From Lentzea guizhouensis (lineage in GTDB: Bacteria; Actinomycetota; Actinomycetes; Mycobacteriales; Pseudonocardiaceae), in NCBI RefSeq assembly GCF_001701025.1, contig NZ_CP016793.1:1240001-1304000 (forward strand): a DNA stretch of 64,000 nt. The letters run 5' to 3'. The translations under genes were made by a program, and so were the position numbers. This document shows positions 24,775-32,287 of the stretch, piece after piece. The notes beneath the pieces were generated by a model. It had not been told where the DNA came from, made no database searches, and worked only from the letters and a program-made list of their open reading frames with translations. Within the stretch, counting starts at the first letter, position 1, and the number at the start of each line of letters is the position of its first letter.

Positions 24775-25680
24775 TCATTCCTCGATCGGTTCCAGTTCCA
24801 CGCGTTTGCTCAGCTCGCGCACCGCTTCCCCGCTACCGCTGCCGAGGCCGTGGCGCGTCACGTTGACCGCGCCGGCGGCCGCACCGAGCTTCACCGCGTC
24901 CTCCAACGACATACCCAGCGCGAGGCCCGCTGAAATCCCCGCCGTCATCGAGTCGCCGGCGCCACGCGTGTCGACAGGTTGCAGCTGAGGCATCTTGACG
25001 AAGTACAACTTGTCGTCGAGCAGCGCCAACGCCGGTTCGTCAGCCCGGGAGACGACCACGCCGTGCACGCACGACTCGGCGATCTCACGGCACTTCTCGA
25101 TGAGTTTGGGCACCTCCTCCTCGCCCAGCTCCTCGTGGCTCACCTTGACCACGTGCGGGCCTCCGCGCACGGCCTCGGCCAGCCGGTCACCGGCGAGGTC
25201 CACGATCACGCGGCAGCCGTTGCCGGTCAGGTCGGAGGTCAGCCGGTAGTAGGTATCGTGCGGCAGCACCCGGTCGTCGGACGGGCCGCTGAGCACGGCC
25301 GTGCCCGCCCGGATCCCTTCGACAAGTGCGAGCTCGTAGACGTCGTCGAGCTCGTGGCGGGACAACGCGTCCGGCAGCATCTCGACCATCTCGGAACGGC
25401 TGCCGTCCCGGCGGTCGTGCACGTACGCGCCGTTGCGGGCGGCGACGTCGCGGGCGCGCAGGTCGACGTGCTCACCTTCGAGCAACGTGCGCAGCACCCG
25501 GCCGGTCTCACCGCCGAACGTCGCGCACACCACGGCTTCGACGCCCAACGCGGCGATCATCCTGGACTGCCAGAAACCCTGGCCGCCCGCGTGCAGGTGC
25601 ACATCGGGTTCACCATCGAGGTCCTCGACGGTGACGGTCAGTTGGGGGGACGGGGCAAACACGGCAACTCGGGCATCCAC
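24775..25680 (-). CDS. PfkB-family carbohydrate kinase
   Basis: 301 residues, about the family length. The C-terminal PfkB signature DTRGAGDSMTAGISAGLALG (catalytic aspartate near residue 241) and the N-terminal glycine pair (LHAGGQGFWQSRM) are present. It resembles 1-phosphofructokinase/tagatose-phosphate kinase, but the substrate is not certain. The GTG at 25680 starts the frame; a second GTG six codons in (25662) is possible. A strong hairpin lies immediately upstream, leaving little room for a promoter. Confidence 0.85.
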   Translation of the reverse strand: MDARVAVFAPSPQLTVTVEDLDGEPDVHLHAGGQGFWQSRMIAALGVEAVVCATFGGETGRVLRTLLEGEHVDLRARDVAARNGAYVHDRRDGSRSEMVEMLPDALSRHELDDVYELALVEGIRAGTAVLSGPSDDRVLPHDTYYRLTSDLTGNGCRVIVDLAGDRLAEAVRGGPHVVKVSHEELGEEEVPKLIEKCREIAESCVHGVVVSRADEPALALLDDKLYFVKMPQLQPVDTRGAGDSMTAGISAGLALGMSLEDAVKLGAAAGAVNVTRHGLGSGSGEAVRELSKRVELEPIEE

Positions 25681-25693
25681 GACAGCCTGGTAC

Positions 25694-25726
25694 CCGGTGT
25701 GGGCGAGCGTTACTCGCCCACACCGG
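25694..25726. terminator. Hairpin between the acidic-protein gene and pfkB-like gene
   Basis: CCGGTGTGGGCGAG, 5-nt loop CGTTA and the exact 14-bp complement lie 12 bp after the stop of the small acidic gene and 13 bp before the kinase start. It can serve as a terminator for the former, or as a leader structure for the latter. Confidence 0.65.
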
Positions 25727-25738
25727 ATGAATCAGACA

Positions 25739-25924
25739 TCACGCGCCGGAGCCGCCGGTCGGGTCGTCACCGTCCTGCGGTGCGGGCGCGCCACCCGGTC
25801 CCATCTTCTCGTCGGCGCGCCACTCACCGGGTTCGGTCATGTCCCGGTACTCGTCGACCTCCTGCGGCGTCGGGTCGACACCGACCTCTTCAGCGAACTC
25901 TTCTGCCTCTTCCGGATCCGTCAT
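25739..25924 (-). CDS. Small acidic hypothetical protein
   Basis: 61 residues, strongly acidic in the first half (MTDPEEAEEFAEEVGVDPTP, then EVDEYRDMTEPGEWR), with a glycine/proline-rich tail. No signal or membrane segment. Such short acidic proteins are common in actinomycetes and unassigned. It lies between GH20 and the kinase, on the same strand as both, and is followed by a hairpin that probably ends its transcript. Confidence 0.5.
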   Translation of the reverse strand: MTDPEEAEEFAEEVGVDPTPQEVDEYRDMTEPGEWRADEKMGPGGAPAPQDGDDPTGGSGA

Positions 25925-25948
25925 GTCCGGCGGAGTACCCAGAAGGAG

Positions 25949-27676
25949 TCAGCAAACGCCGTCGTCCCGCCACACGCCCCACTGGCCGGTGGTGCCGGGC
26001 TCCTCGCCCTGCGTCCACCACTTCGCCGTCCACTTGTGGCCGTTGTGCGACACCACGCTCGCGCCGCCGTAGGCCTTCGACCGCTCCCACGCGGGCTGGG
26101 TGCACGGGCCGGGCTGCGGGCCTTCGGTGTCCCACGGGACCTGCGGCGACTTGTAGAAGTTGATGCCCATGGTGGTCCAGCGCGGACCTTGGGCACCCAG
26201 CCGCACCTTGAAGCTGTCCCAGTTGTGCGTGGACCACGGCGACCAGCCGAGCTCGGCGTGCCCGGCGAGCCGCGGGAACGCCATGAACTCGAGGTCGCGC
26301 GAGGTCGCCAGCGTTTCCGTCCACAGTGGAGCTTCGACGCCGAGGACCGCCGTCTCCGGGACACCGCTGAGGTGCGTGCCGGGGTTCCAGCCGTAGGCGT
26401 CCTGGACCTCGATCAAGCCCGCCCACGACAGGCCCAGCGGCGTGCTGGAGTTGTACTTCTGGTCGATGTACGCCTTGTTCGCCGGCGACATGATGACCTT
26501 GTGGCCGCGGGCCGCCGCCGCCTGCACCACGGCGTTGGACGTGGTGGTGCCCCAGTACTGCGGGATGGTGGCGGTGTCGGTCGTGGTCTTCACGAACTCG
26601 TGCCAGCCGAGTGCGGTCTTGCCGTACTTCTTCACGATCGGCAGAACGCGGTTCATGAACGTCTGGTAGTCCGCGTCGGACGTCGAGTGCGCCTCGTCGC
26701 CGCCGATGTGGAAGTACGGGCCGGGCGTGAGCGCCGCGATCTCGCGCACCACGTCGTCGACGAACTGGTAGGTGATCTCCTTGTTCACGCACAGCGAGGA
26801 GTAGCCGACCTCGATGTCGGTGCGCAGCGGCGGGGCCTGGCCGTTGCAGTTGAGCTCCGCGTACGAGGCGAGGGCCGCGTTGGTGTGGCCGGGCAGGTCG
26901 ACCTCGGGGATCACCGTGATCTTGCGGGCGGCCGCGTACTGCACGATCTCGCTGTACTGCGCCTTGGTGTAGTAGCCGCCGGGACCGCCGCCGACCTGCG
27001 TGCTGCCGCCGTGCGTGGTGAGGCGCGGCCAGCTGTCCACCTGGATGCGCCAGCCCTGGTCGTCGGTCAGGTGCAGGTGGAAGTAGTTGATCTTGTACAG
27101 CGCCAGCTGGTCGATGTACCGCTTCACCGACGCGACCGGGTGGAAGTGGCGGGCCACGTCGAGCATCGAGGCGCGGTAGGAGAACCGCGGGTGGTCGACG
27201 ATCAGCGCGCCGGGCACGGTCCACGGCCCTGGCTGCACCGTCGTGCCCTCCACCTTGGCGGGCAACATCTGCCGCAGCGTCTGCACGCCCGCGAACAGGC
27301 CCTCCGAGGTGTTCGCCCTGATGACGACCGCACCGGCGGCCGCGTCGAGCTGGTAGCCCTGCTGACCGACGGACCCCGGGGCGCCCGTGAGCAGCAACGA
27401 GATGCCGTCGGTCGGCGTGCCGGTCGTGTCGGACACCGGCAGCGCGTAGCCGGTCGACGGCCGCAGCACGCCGGCCAGGAAGTTGCCCACGTCCCGGGCG
27501 GCGGGAGCGGTGTAGATCTTGGTGTTCGCGGTCAGCGAGTGCGTGACACCGGTCCTGGCCTGCACGGAGACCGGCACGGGGACGAGGCTCTGCAGAGGTT
27601 CCGCGGCCTGCGACTGCGCACTCACGGAGAGCGCGGCGGTCACGGTGACGACCACGGCGAGAACGCGAGTTCTCAC
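25949..27676 (-). CDS. Secreted GH20 beta-N-acetylhexosaminidase with C-terminal chitin-binding module
   Basis: 575 residues. A signal peptide (RVLAVVVTVTAALSVSAQSQA) is followed by a GH20b domain (about 30-160) and the GH20 barrel from HPRFSYRASMLDVARHF. The catalytic Asp-Glu pair is in YFHIGGDEAHS (D327, E328). The C-terminal ~45 residues (PAWERSKAYGGASVVSHNGH, then WTAKWWTQGEEPGT) form a CBM5/12 chitin-binding module. It removes terminal GlcNAc from chitin oligomers outside the cell. A DasR-like site lies 67 bp upstream, fitting GlcNAc-responsive control. Confidence 0.93.
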   Translation of the reverse strand: MRTRVLAVVVTVTAALSVSAQSQAAEPLQSLVPVPVSVQARTGVTHSLTANTKIYTAPAARDVGNFLAGVLRPSTGYALPVSDTTGTPTDGISLLLTGAPGSVGQQGYQLDAAAGAVVIRANTSEGLFAGVQTLRQMLPAKVEGTTVQPGPWTVPGALIVDHPRFSYRASMLDVARHFHPVASVKRYIDQLALYKINYFHLHLTDDQGWRIQVDSWPRLTTHGGSTQVGGGPGGYYTKAQYSEIVQYAAARKITVIPEVDLPGHTNAALASYAELNCNGQAPPLRTDIEVGYSSLCVNKEITYQFVDDVVREIAALTPGPYFHIGGDEAHSTSDADYQTFMNRVLPIVKKYGKTALGWHEFVKTTTDTATIPQYWGTTTSNAVVQAAAARGHKVIMSPANKAYIDQKYNSSTPLGLSWAGLIEVQDAYGWNPGTHLSGVPETAVLGVEAPLWTETLATSRDLEFMAFPRLAGHAELGWSPWSTHNWDSFKVRLGAQGPRWTTMGINFYKSPQVPWDTEGPQPGPCTQPAWERSKAYGGASVVSHNGHKWTAKWWTQGEEPGTTGQWGVWRDDGVC

Positions 27677-27740
27677 GACTCCTCCTCACGAGTCGGGGGC
27701 GGCGACCCGGTCACAGCGTGACTAAAACTCCCTTTTGCCG

Positions 27741-28520
27741 TCAATGGTCTGGGCCAATTATCGGCTGGAAGACCGCCTTCTTCGCAGCTCGGCGCAGTGT
27801 GCGCAGCAGGACCGGTCCGGTGACCGCGACCAGAACGGCGGTCGTGACGGCCCGGCCGAGGTCCCAGCCGAGCGAGGTGGCCAGGGTGAACGCGGCGAGC
27901 TTGACCAGGTTCTGCGCGGCGGAGGCGTCCGGGTCGAAGCTGACCGACGTGCCCTCGCCGACCGCGAACGGCCAGAACGACAGGTTGAGCAGGAACCCGT
28001 AGACGAGCGAGCTGACCACGCCGTACGCCGCGAGCAACGCGATCTCCGCCTTGCCGCGCCACTGCGGCAGCAGACCGGCCCCGAGCGCGACCCAGGCCGC
28101 GCCGAGCATCTGGTACGGCATCCACGGCCCGACGCCGCCGGTCAGCAGGGCGGAGGCGAACAACGTCGTGTTGCCGAGCACGAACCCGAAGCCGGGCCCG
28201 AACACCCGTCCGCCCAGCACCATCAGGAAGAAGATCGTCTCGATGCCCGCCGTGCCCGCGCCCAGCGGCCGGATCGCGGCACCCAGCGCGGACAGCACGC
28301 CGAGCATCGCGATGGCCTTGGAGTCCATGCCGTGGTCGCTCATCTCGGCGAGCACCACGGCCAGCACGACCGGCAGCAGCAGCGCGAACGTCCACGGCGC
28401 GTCACCGCCGTGCGCGATGTCGCTGGTGGGGGCGACGAACAGCGGCCAGGTGAACGCGGCCAGCCCGATGACGCCGGAGATCGTGAGCGCGACGGCTGAC
28501 CGCGGGCGGATCGCGATCAC
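27741..28520 (-). CDS. ECF transporter S component, probably cobalamin-specific
   Basis: 259 residues from the GTG at 28520, which overlaps the EcfA stop (GTGA). At least six hydrophobic segments are visible (for example ALTISGVIGLAAFTWPLFV, TFALLLPVVLAVVLAEM, YQMLGAAWVALGAGLLP, LLAAYGVVSSLVYGFLLNL). A basic C-terminus follows (LRTLRRAAKKAVFQP). The S component binds the vitamin in the membrane and docks on EcfT. It is the last gene of the six-gene operon behind a cobalamin riboswitch, which makes cobalamin (or a corrinoid precursor) the best guess. Confidence 0.82.
   Translation of the reverse strand: MIAIRPRSAVALTISGVIGLAAFTWPLFVAPTSDIAHGGDAPWTFALLLPVVLAVVLAEMSDHGMDSKAIAMLGVLSALGAAIRPLGAGTAGIETIFFLMVLGGRVFGPGFGFVLGNTTLFASALLTGGVGPWMPYQMLGAAWVALGAGLLPQWRGKAEIALLAAYGVVSSLVYGFLLNLSFWPFAVGEGTSVSFDPDASAAQNLVKLAAFTLATSLGWDLGRAVTTAVLVAVTGPVLLRTLRRAAKKAVFQPIIGPDH
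27743..27758. promoter_or_regulatory. DasR-like (dre) site upstream of the hexosaminidase
   Basis: AATGGTCTGGGCCAAT matches the dre consensus ACTGGTCTAGACCAGT at 12 of 16 positions, with both TGGTCT and CCA half-cores intact. It overlaps the last codons of the EcfS gene and lies 67 bp before the hexosaminidase start. DasR regulation of chitin and GlcNAc genes is established in Streptomyces; its action here is inference. Confidence 0.6.
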
Positions 28521-30073
28521 AGGGCCGCCTCGACGTCCTCGACGGTCAGCCACGGGCCGAGGACCTTGCTGACCTGCGGGGCGAACACCGGCGACGACGT
28601 CACGACCTCGCGTGCCGGGCCGTCCGCGACGACCTCGCCCTCGGCCAGCACGACGACGCGGGTGGCGTACTCCGCGACGAACTCGACGTCGTGGGTGGCG
28701 AGGACCGTTGCGCTGCCGAGGTTTCTGAGCACGGCGGCGAGGGCGGCCTTGGCCGGGTAGTCGAGGCCGCGGGTGGGTTCGTCGAGCAGCAGGACGTCCG
28801 GTGCGCCGGTCAGCATGATCGCCAGGACCAGGGCGAGCTTCTGGCCCTCGGACAGGTCGCGCGGGTGGGTGTCGTGGGGGACGTCGGCCAGGCCGTCCAG
28901 CAGCTTGCGGCACGTTCCGGCGGGTTGCCCGGACTCGTGGTCGGCCTGGGCGCACTCCTCGGCGACGGTTTCGAGGTAGAGGAGGTCGGCGGGCTGCTGG
29001 GGGACGAGGGCGACGACTTGGCGGCGTTGCGCGGGTTTGAGGGTCCTGGGGTCGGTGCCGCTCACTGTGACCGTGCCCGAGGTGCGTTTCCCGCTGCCCT
29101 GGGTGACCCAGAGGAGGCTGGACTTGCCGGAACCGTTGCGGCCCATGAGTGCGACGCGCTCGCCTTTGGCGACTTGGAGGGAAACGCCGCGCACGGCCGG
29201 TACGTCGCCGTACTTGACGACGATCTGGTTGGTCTCCAGCACGGTGTCGCCGTGTGTTGTCGTTGCTGCGGGTGGTTCGGTGAGACGGCTTTTGAGTTCT
29301 TTCGCCACACGGCGTGCGTCACGCACGGACACCGGCACCGGTTCCCACCCGGCCAACTGCGCGAGCCTGACCACGGGCGGCGCGACCGGAGCGTTGGCCA
29401 GCGTCTCGCCCACGGGTCCGATCTCGCCCGTCGGCAGCAAGAGCGCGCTGTCGGCGTACTGCGCAACGCGTTCAAGGCGGTGTTCGGCGATCACGACGGT
29501 CATGCCGAGGTCGTGCACAAGTCGTTGCACCGCCGCCAGGACGTCCTCCGCGGCACCGGGATCGAGCGCTGAGGTGGGTTCGTCGAGCACGAGCACCTTC
29601 GGGTGCGCCGTGAGTGCCGCGCCGATCGCGACCCGCTGCTGCTGCCCGCCGGACAGTGTCGCGAGTGGACGGTCACGGAGGTTCGCGATGCCGAGCAGGT
29701 CGAGGGTCTCTTCGACGCGCTTGCGCATCACGTCACCGGGCAGCCCCAGCGACTCCATCGAGTAGGCGAGCTCGTCCTCGACGTTGTCCGCCACGAACCC
29801 GGCCAGCGGGTCCTGCCCGACGAACCCGACCACGTCGGCGAGCTCGCGCGGTGGACGGGTCGCGGTGTCCCGGCCGTCGACCAGCACCCGCCCGGCGAGC
29901 GTGCCACCGCTGAAGTGCGGCACCAGACCGTTGATCGCGCGCAGGAACGTCGACTTCCCCGCACCCGTCCTGCCGACCACCAGGCACAGCTCGCCCTCGG
30001 CGATCTCCACTGAGAGGTTCCTGAGCACCGGCGCACCGGCATAGGTGATCGTGACGTCCTCGAACCTGATCAT
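28517..30073 (-). CDS. Fused double ATPase of the ECF transporter (EcfA-EcfA')
   Basis: 518 residues with two ABC ATPase domains in one chain. The first has Walker A GRTGAGKST near residue 34, LSGGQQQR, and VLVLDEPTSALD. The second (from about residue 270) has GRNGSGKSS, an unusual signature LSEGQKLAL instead of LSGGQ, and VLLLDEPTRGLD. It powers the ECF module. The ATG at 30073 overlaps the EcfT stop, and the stop overlaps EcfS. Fused EcfA proteins are known in actinobacteria; the altered second signature may mean the two sites differ in activity. Confidence 0.92.
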   Translation of the reverse strand: MIRFEDVTITYAGAPVLRNLSVEIAEGELCLVVGRTGAGKSTFLRAINGLVPHFSGGTLAGRVLVDGRDTATRPPRELADVVGFVGQDPLAGFVADNVEDELAYSMESLGLPGDVMRKRVEETLDLLGIANLRDRPLATLSGGQQQRVAIGAALTAHPKVLVLDEPTSALDPGAAEDVLAAVQRLVHDLGMTVVIAEHRLERVAQYADSALLLPTGEIGPVGETLANAPVAPPVVRLAQLAGWEPVPVSVRDARRVAKELKSRLTEPPAATTTHGDTVLETNQIVVKYGDVPAVRGVSLQVAKGERVALMGRNGSGKSSLLWVTQGSGKRTSGTVTVSGTDPRTLKPAQRRQVVALVPQQPADLLYLETVAEECAQADHESGQPAGTCRKLLDGLADVPHDTHPRDLSEGQKLALVLAIMLTGAPDVLLLDEPTRGLDYPAKAALAAVLRNLGSATVLATHDVEFVAEYATRVVVLAEGEVVADGPAREVVTSSPVFAPQVSKVLGPWLTVEDVEAAL

Positions 30074-31101
30074 CGTTCCCTCACGATCGCCACCGGCACC
30101 AACGCCACCAGCACCGCCAACGCCGGCACGAGCGGCAGTTCGGGCGCCTGCAGCGGGACCGTCGTGGGCGCCAGCGCCGGATCCCCCGAGAACACCAGCA
30201 CCACCGCCGCCGCCACCCCGCTCACCGCCACCCCGACCGCCCTGGCCGTCCACCGGTCCGGCCGGTACCGCGTCCTCGGCACCCTGCGCGCGCCGGTCCT
30301 CAGCCCCGCGACCGCCAGGAGACCACCGAGCGCGAGCAGCGGCCAGCCAGAGTAGGCGTCGGCGAGCAGCCCGTACATGCCGATGCAGAGCCCGAACAAC
30401 CCGGTGAGCACGAGCGCCCCGGTCAGCACCCGGTCCTTCCTGGTGATCCCCGCCGTCCTGCCGTACCCGCGCGAGTCCATCGACGCGGCCAGCACGAGCG
30501 ACCGGTCGAGGGCGTCCTCCAGCACCGGCACGAGCATCGTGCGAACCGCCCGCACCCCGCGTGCCGTGTCACCGCGCAGCCGGCGTGCTCTTCGCACTGC
30601 TCTTGCCGACGACACCAGTTGCGGCGCAACGGTCAGCGCCACCACCACGGCCACGCTCACCTCGTACAGCGCGGCGGGCAGTGAGCGCAGGAGGCGCTTC
30701 GGGTTGGCGAGGGCGTTGGCGGCGCCGACGCAGCTGAGGATGGTGGCGAGCAGCAGTCCCTGGTAGAGCGCGAAGACCAGTCCCTCGGCGGTGACCGGGC
30801 CACCGATGCGGATGCCCTGGGCCCAGTCGGGCAGCGGGACCTGCGGCAGGGTGAAGAGCGTGGTCGGCCCGCCGATGCCGCCGAGGAAGACGTGCAGCAG
30901 CACCCGCAGGCCGATGACGACCAGGCCGAACTTGAGGAAGACGCCGTAGGTGCCGGCCCACGGGGTGTTCGCGCGGCAGGTCACGACGACCACGCCCGCG
31001 ACGGCGAGGATCAGACCCAGCACCAACGGGTTGGTGGTGCGGCTGGCGGCGGTGGCCAGGCCCAGGGCCCAGAGCCACCACGCGCCGGAGTGAAGCCTCA
31101 C
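30070..31101 (-). CDS. ECF transporter transmembrane component EcfT
   Basis: 343 residues. Hydrophobic N-terminal core (about residues 10-130), then the cytosolic coupling helices with the conserved motif VLAASMDSRGYGR near residue 205-217, equivalent to the EcfT A-R-G coupling motif. A further C-terminal membrane region follows (about 230-335), longer than in minimal EcfT proteins. It links the ATPases to the S component. The GTG start overlaps the upstream stop (GTGA). Confidence 0.88.
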   Translation of the reverse strand: MRLHSGAWWLWALGLATAASRTTNPLVLGLILAVAGVVVVTCRANTPWAGTYGVFLKFGLVVIGLRVLLHVFLGGIGGPTTLFTLPQVPLPDWAQGIRIGGPVTAEGLVFALYQGLLLATILSCVGAANALANPKRLLRSLPAALYEVSVAVVVALTVAPQLVSSARAVRRARRLRGDTARGVRAVRTMLVPVLEDALDRSLVLAASMDSRGYGRTAGITRKDRVLTGALVLTGLFGLCIGMYGLLADAYSGWPLLALGGLLAVAGLRTGARRVPRTRYRPDRWTARAVGVAVSGVAAAVVLVFSGDPALAPTTVPLQAPELPLVPALAVLVALVPVAIVRER

Positions 31102-31874
31102 TCGGTCTCAGTGCGGCGCCGCCGCGCGACCAACGAACCAGCGACCACCAACGCCACGATCACCAGCAGGCCGGCCAACGTCCACACCCAGCTCGTCCCG
31201 GACTCCTCCACGACCTGCTGGGCCTTCTCCTCAACAGCGGCCGACTCCTCCGCGGCTGCTGTCGTGGTCCCCACAGCCGCACTGGACGAGGGCGCCACCG
31301 ACTCCGAAGTCGGTGCGACCGCGGAAGAACTCACCGGCGCCGGCGGAGTCGTGGTGACACCCGGTGTGGGCTGCGGCTGCGCGGCCGGCGGGTTCACCGG
31401 AGCGGGCACCTGCGGTTTCGGTGCGGGAGGCGGTGGTGCCGGAGCCGCGGGAGGCGCGATGCCCGGCTGCTCCCCCGCCCCGAACGCCCACCCCTCGACG
31501 CTCCCCCGCGGCGGGACACGAGAGGCCGCCCCCTGGTTGCTGTACGCCCAGGAACCCCCTGCCGGCGCGTGCCAGTACGACCAGTAGGCGGTGGCGGGCG
31601 AGGTGGTGACGCACTTGTCGACGTCGTTGCCCGGCTTGCCGTTGATGCGGCAGACGAACCCCTGCTGCCGGGTCGCGTAGGCGTACCCGAACCCGGCCGC
31701 CGACAACGCCGCCACCCCGGACGCCGGACTCCCCGGCGCACACCCCTGTTGCACACCACCGCCGAGCCCCCGGAAGTCGACGACCACGGTCACACCGTCA
31801 CACCCCGCCGCAAGAGCAGGCACCGGGACCGCCGAAGCGATCACCAGTGCCAGTGCGAGGAAAAGCCTCCTCAC
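31098..31874 (-). CDS. Secreted, membrane-anchored DUF4430-like protein (putative beta-domain, long form)
   Basis: 258 residues from the GTG at 31874. Signal peptide (FLALALVIASAVPVPALA), then a ~110-residue domain with the pattern GVAALSAAGFGYAYATRQQG, FVCRINGKPG, AYWSYWHAPAGGSWAYSN and SVEGWAFGAG. This resembles the DUF4430 beta-domain of intrinsic factor and transcobalamin. A Pro/Ser/Thr-rich linker (about 140-220) leads to one membrane helix (WVWTLAGLLVIVALVVAGSL) and the basic tail ARRRRTETE. It is anchored outside the membrane next to the ECF transporter and coupled to both neighbours. DUF4430 assignment is by pattern, not by search. Confidence 0.72.
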   Translation of the reverse strand: MRRLFLALALVIASAVPVPALAAGCDGVTVVVDFRGLGGGVQQGCAPGSPASGVAALSAAGFGYAYATRQQGFVCRINGKPGNDVDKCVTTSPATAYWSYWHAPAGGSWAYSNQGAASRVPPRGSVEGWAFGAGEQPGIAPPAAPAPPPPAPKPQVPAPVNPPAAQPQPTPGVTTTPPAPVSSSAVAPTSESVAPSSSAAVGTTTAAAEESAAVEEKAQQVVEESGTSWVWTLAGLLVIVALVVAGSLVARRRRTETE

Positions 31875-32287
31875 GGAGTGGCGCCCGGTGCGACGCCCGC
31901 GCCGAACGCCCAGCCCTCGACCGCGCCGGGAGCCGGGTTGTAGCTGCCGGCACCGGCCGAGCTGTAGGACCAGGAACCGCCGGGGGTGGCGTGCCAGTAC
32001 GACCAGTAGGCGCTGGTGGTGGGGACGGTGCACGGGTTCGGCAGCGAGTTGATCCGGCACACGAAACCGGCCTGGCGCGGCACGAACGAGTACGTGAAGC
32101 CCGCGCCGGTCAGCGCGGTGAGGCCGGTGGTGGGGTCGCCGACGGCACAGCCCGTCTGGACACCACCGCCGAGCGAGGCGAAGTCCACGACGACCTTGAC
32201 GCCCGCGCAGGATTCGGCGGAAGCAGCGGGCGCGACGACGAACGTGCTCGCGACCAGGGCGAGAACAGCGAGAATCCGGCGCATCAC
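31871..32287 (-). CDS. Secreted DUF4430-like protein (putative beta-domain, short form)
   Basis: 138 residues (GTG at 32287, or ATG one codon later). Signal peptide (RRILAVLALVASTFVVAPA, ASA cleavage site). The mature part parallels the long form: GVQTGCAVG, GLTALTGAGFTYSFVPRQAG, FVCRINSLPN, SAYWSYWHATPGGSWSYSS and AVEGWAFGAG. It has no anchor, so it is probably soluble or held by a partner. It overlaps the alpha-domain gene upstream and the long form downstream (GTGA), so it is made from the riboswitch-controlled transcript. Confidence 0.72.
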   Translation of the reverse strand: MMRRILAVLALVASTFVVAPAASAESCAGVKVVVDFASLGGGVQTGCAVGDPTTGLTALTGAGFTYSFVPRQAGFVCRINSLPNPCTVPTTSAYWSYWHATPGGSWSYSSAGAGSYNPAPGAVEGWAFGAGVAPGATP

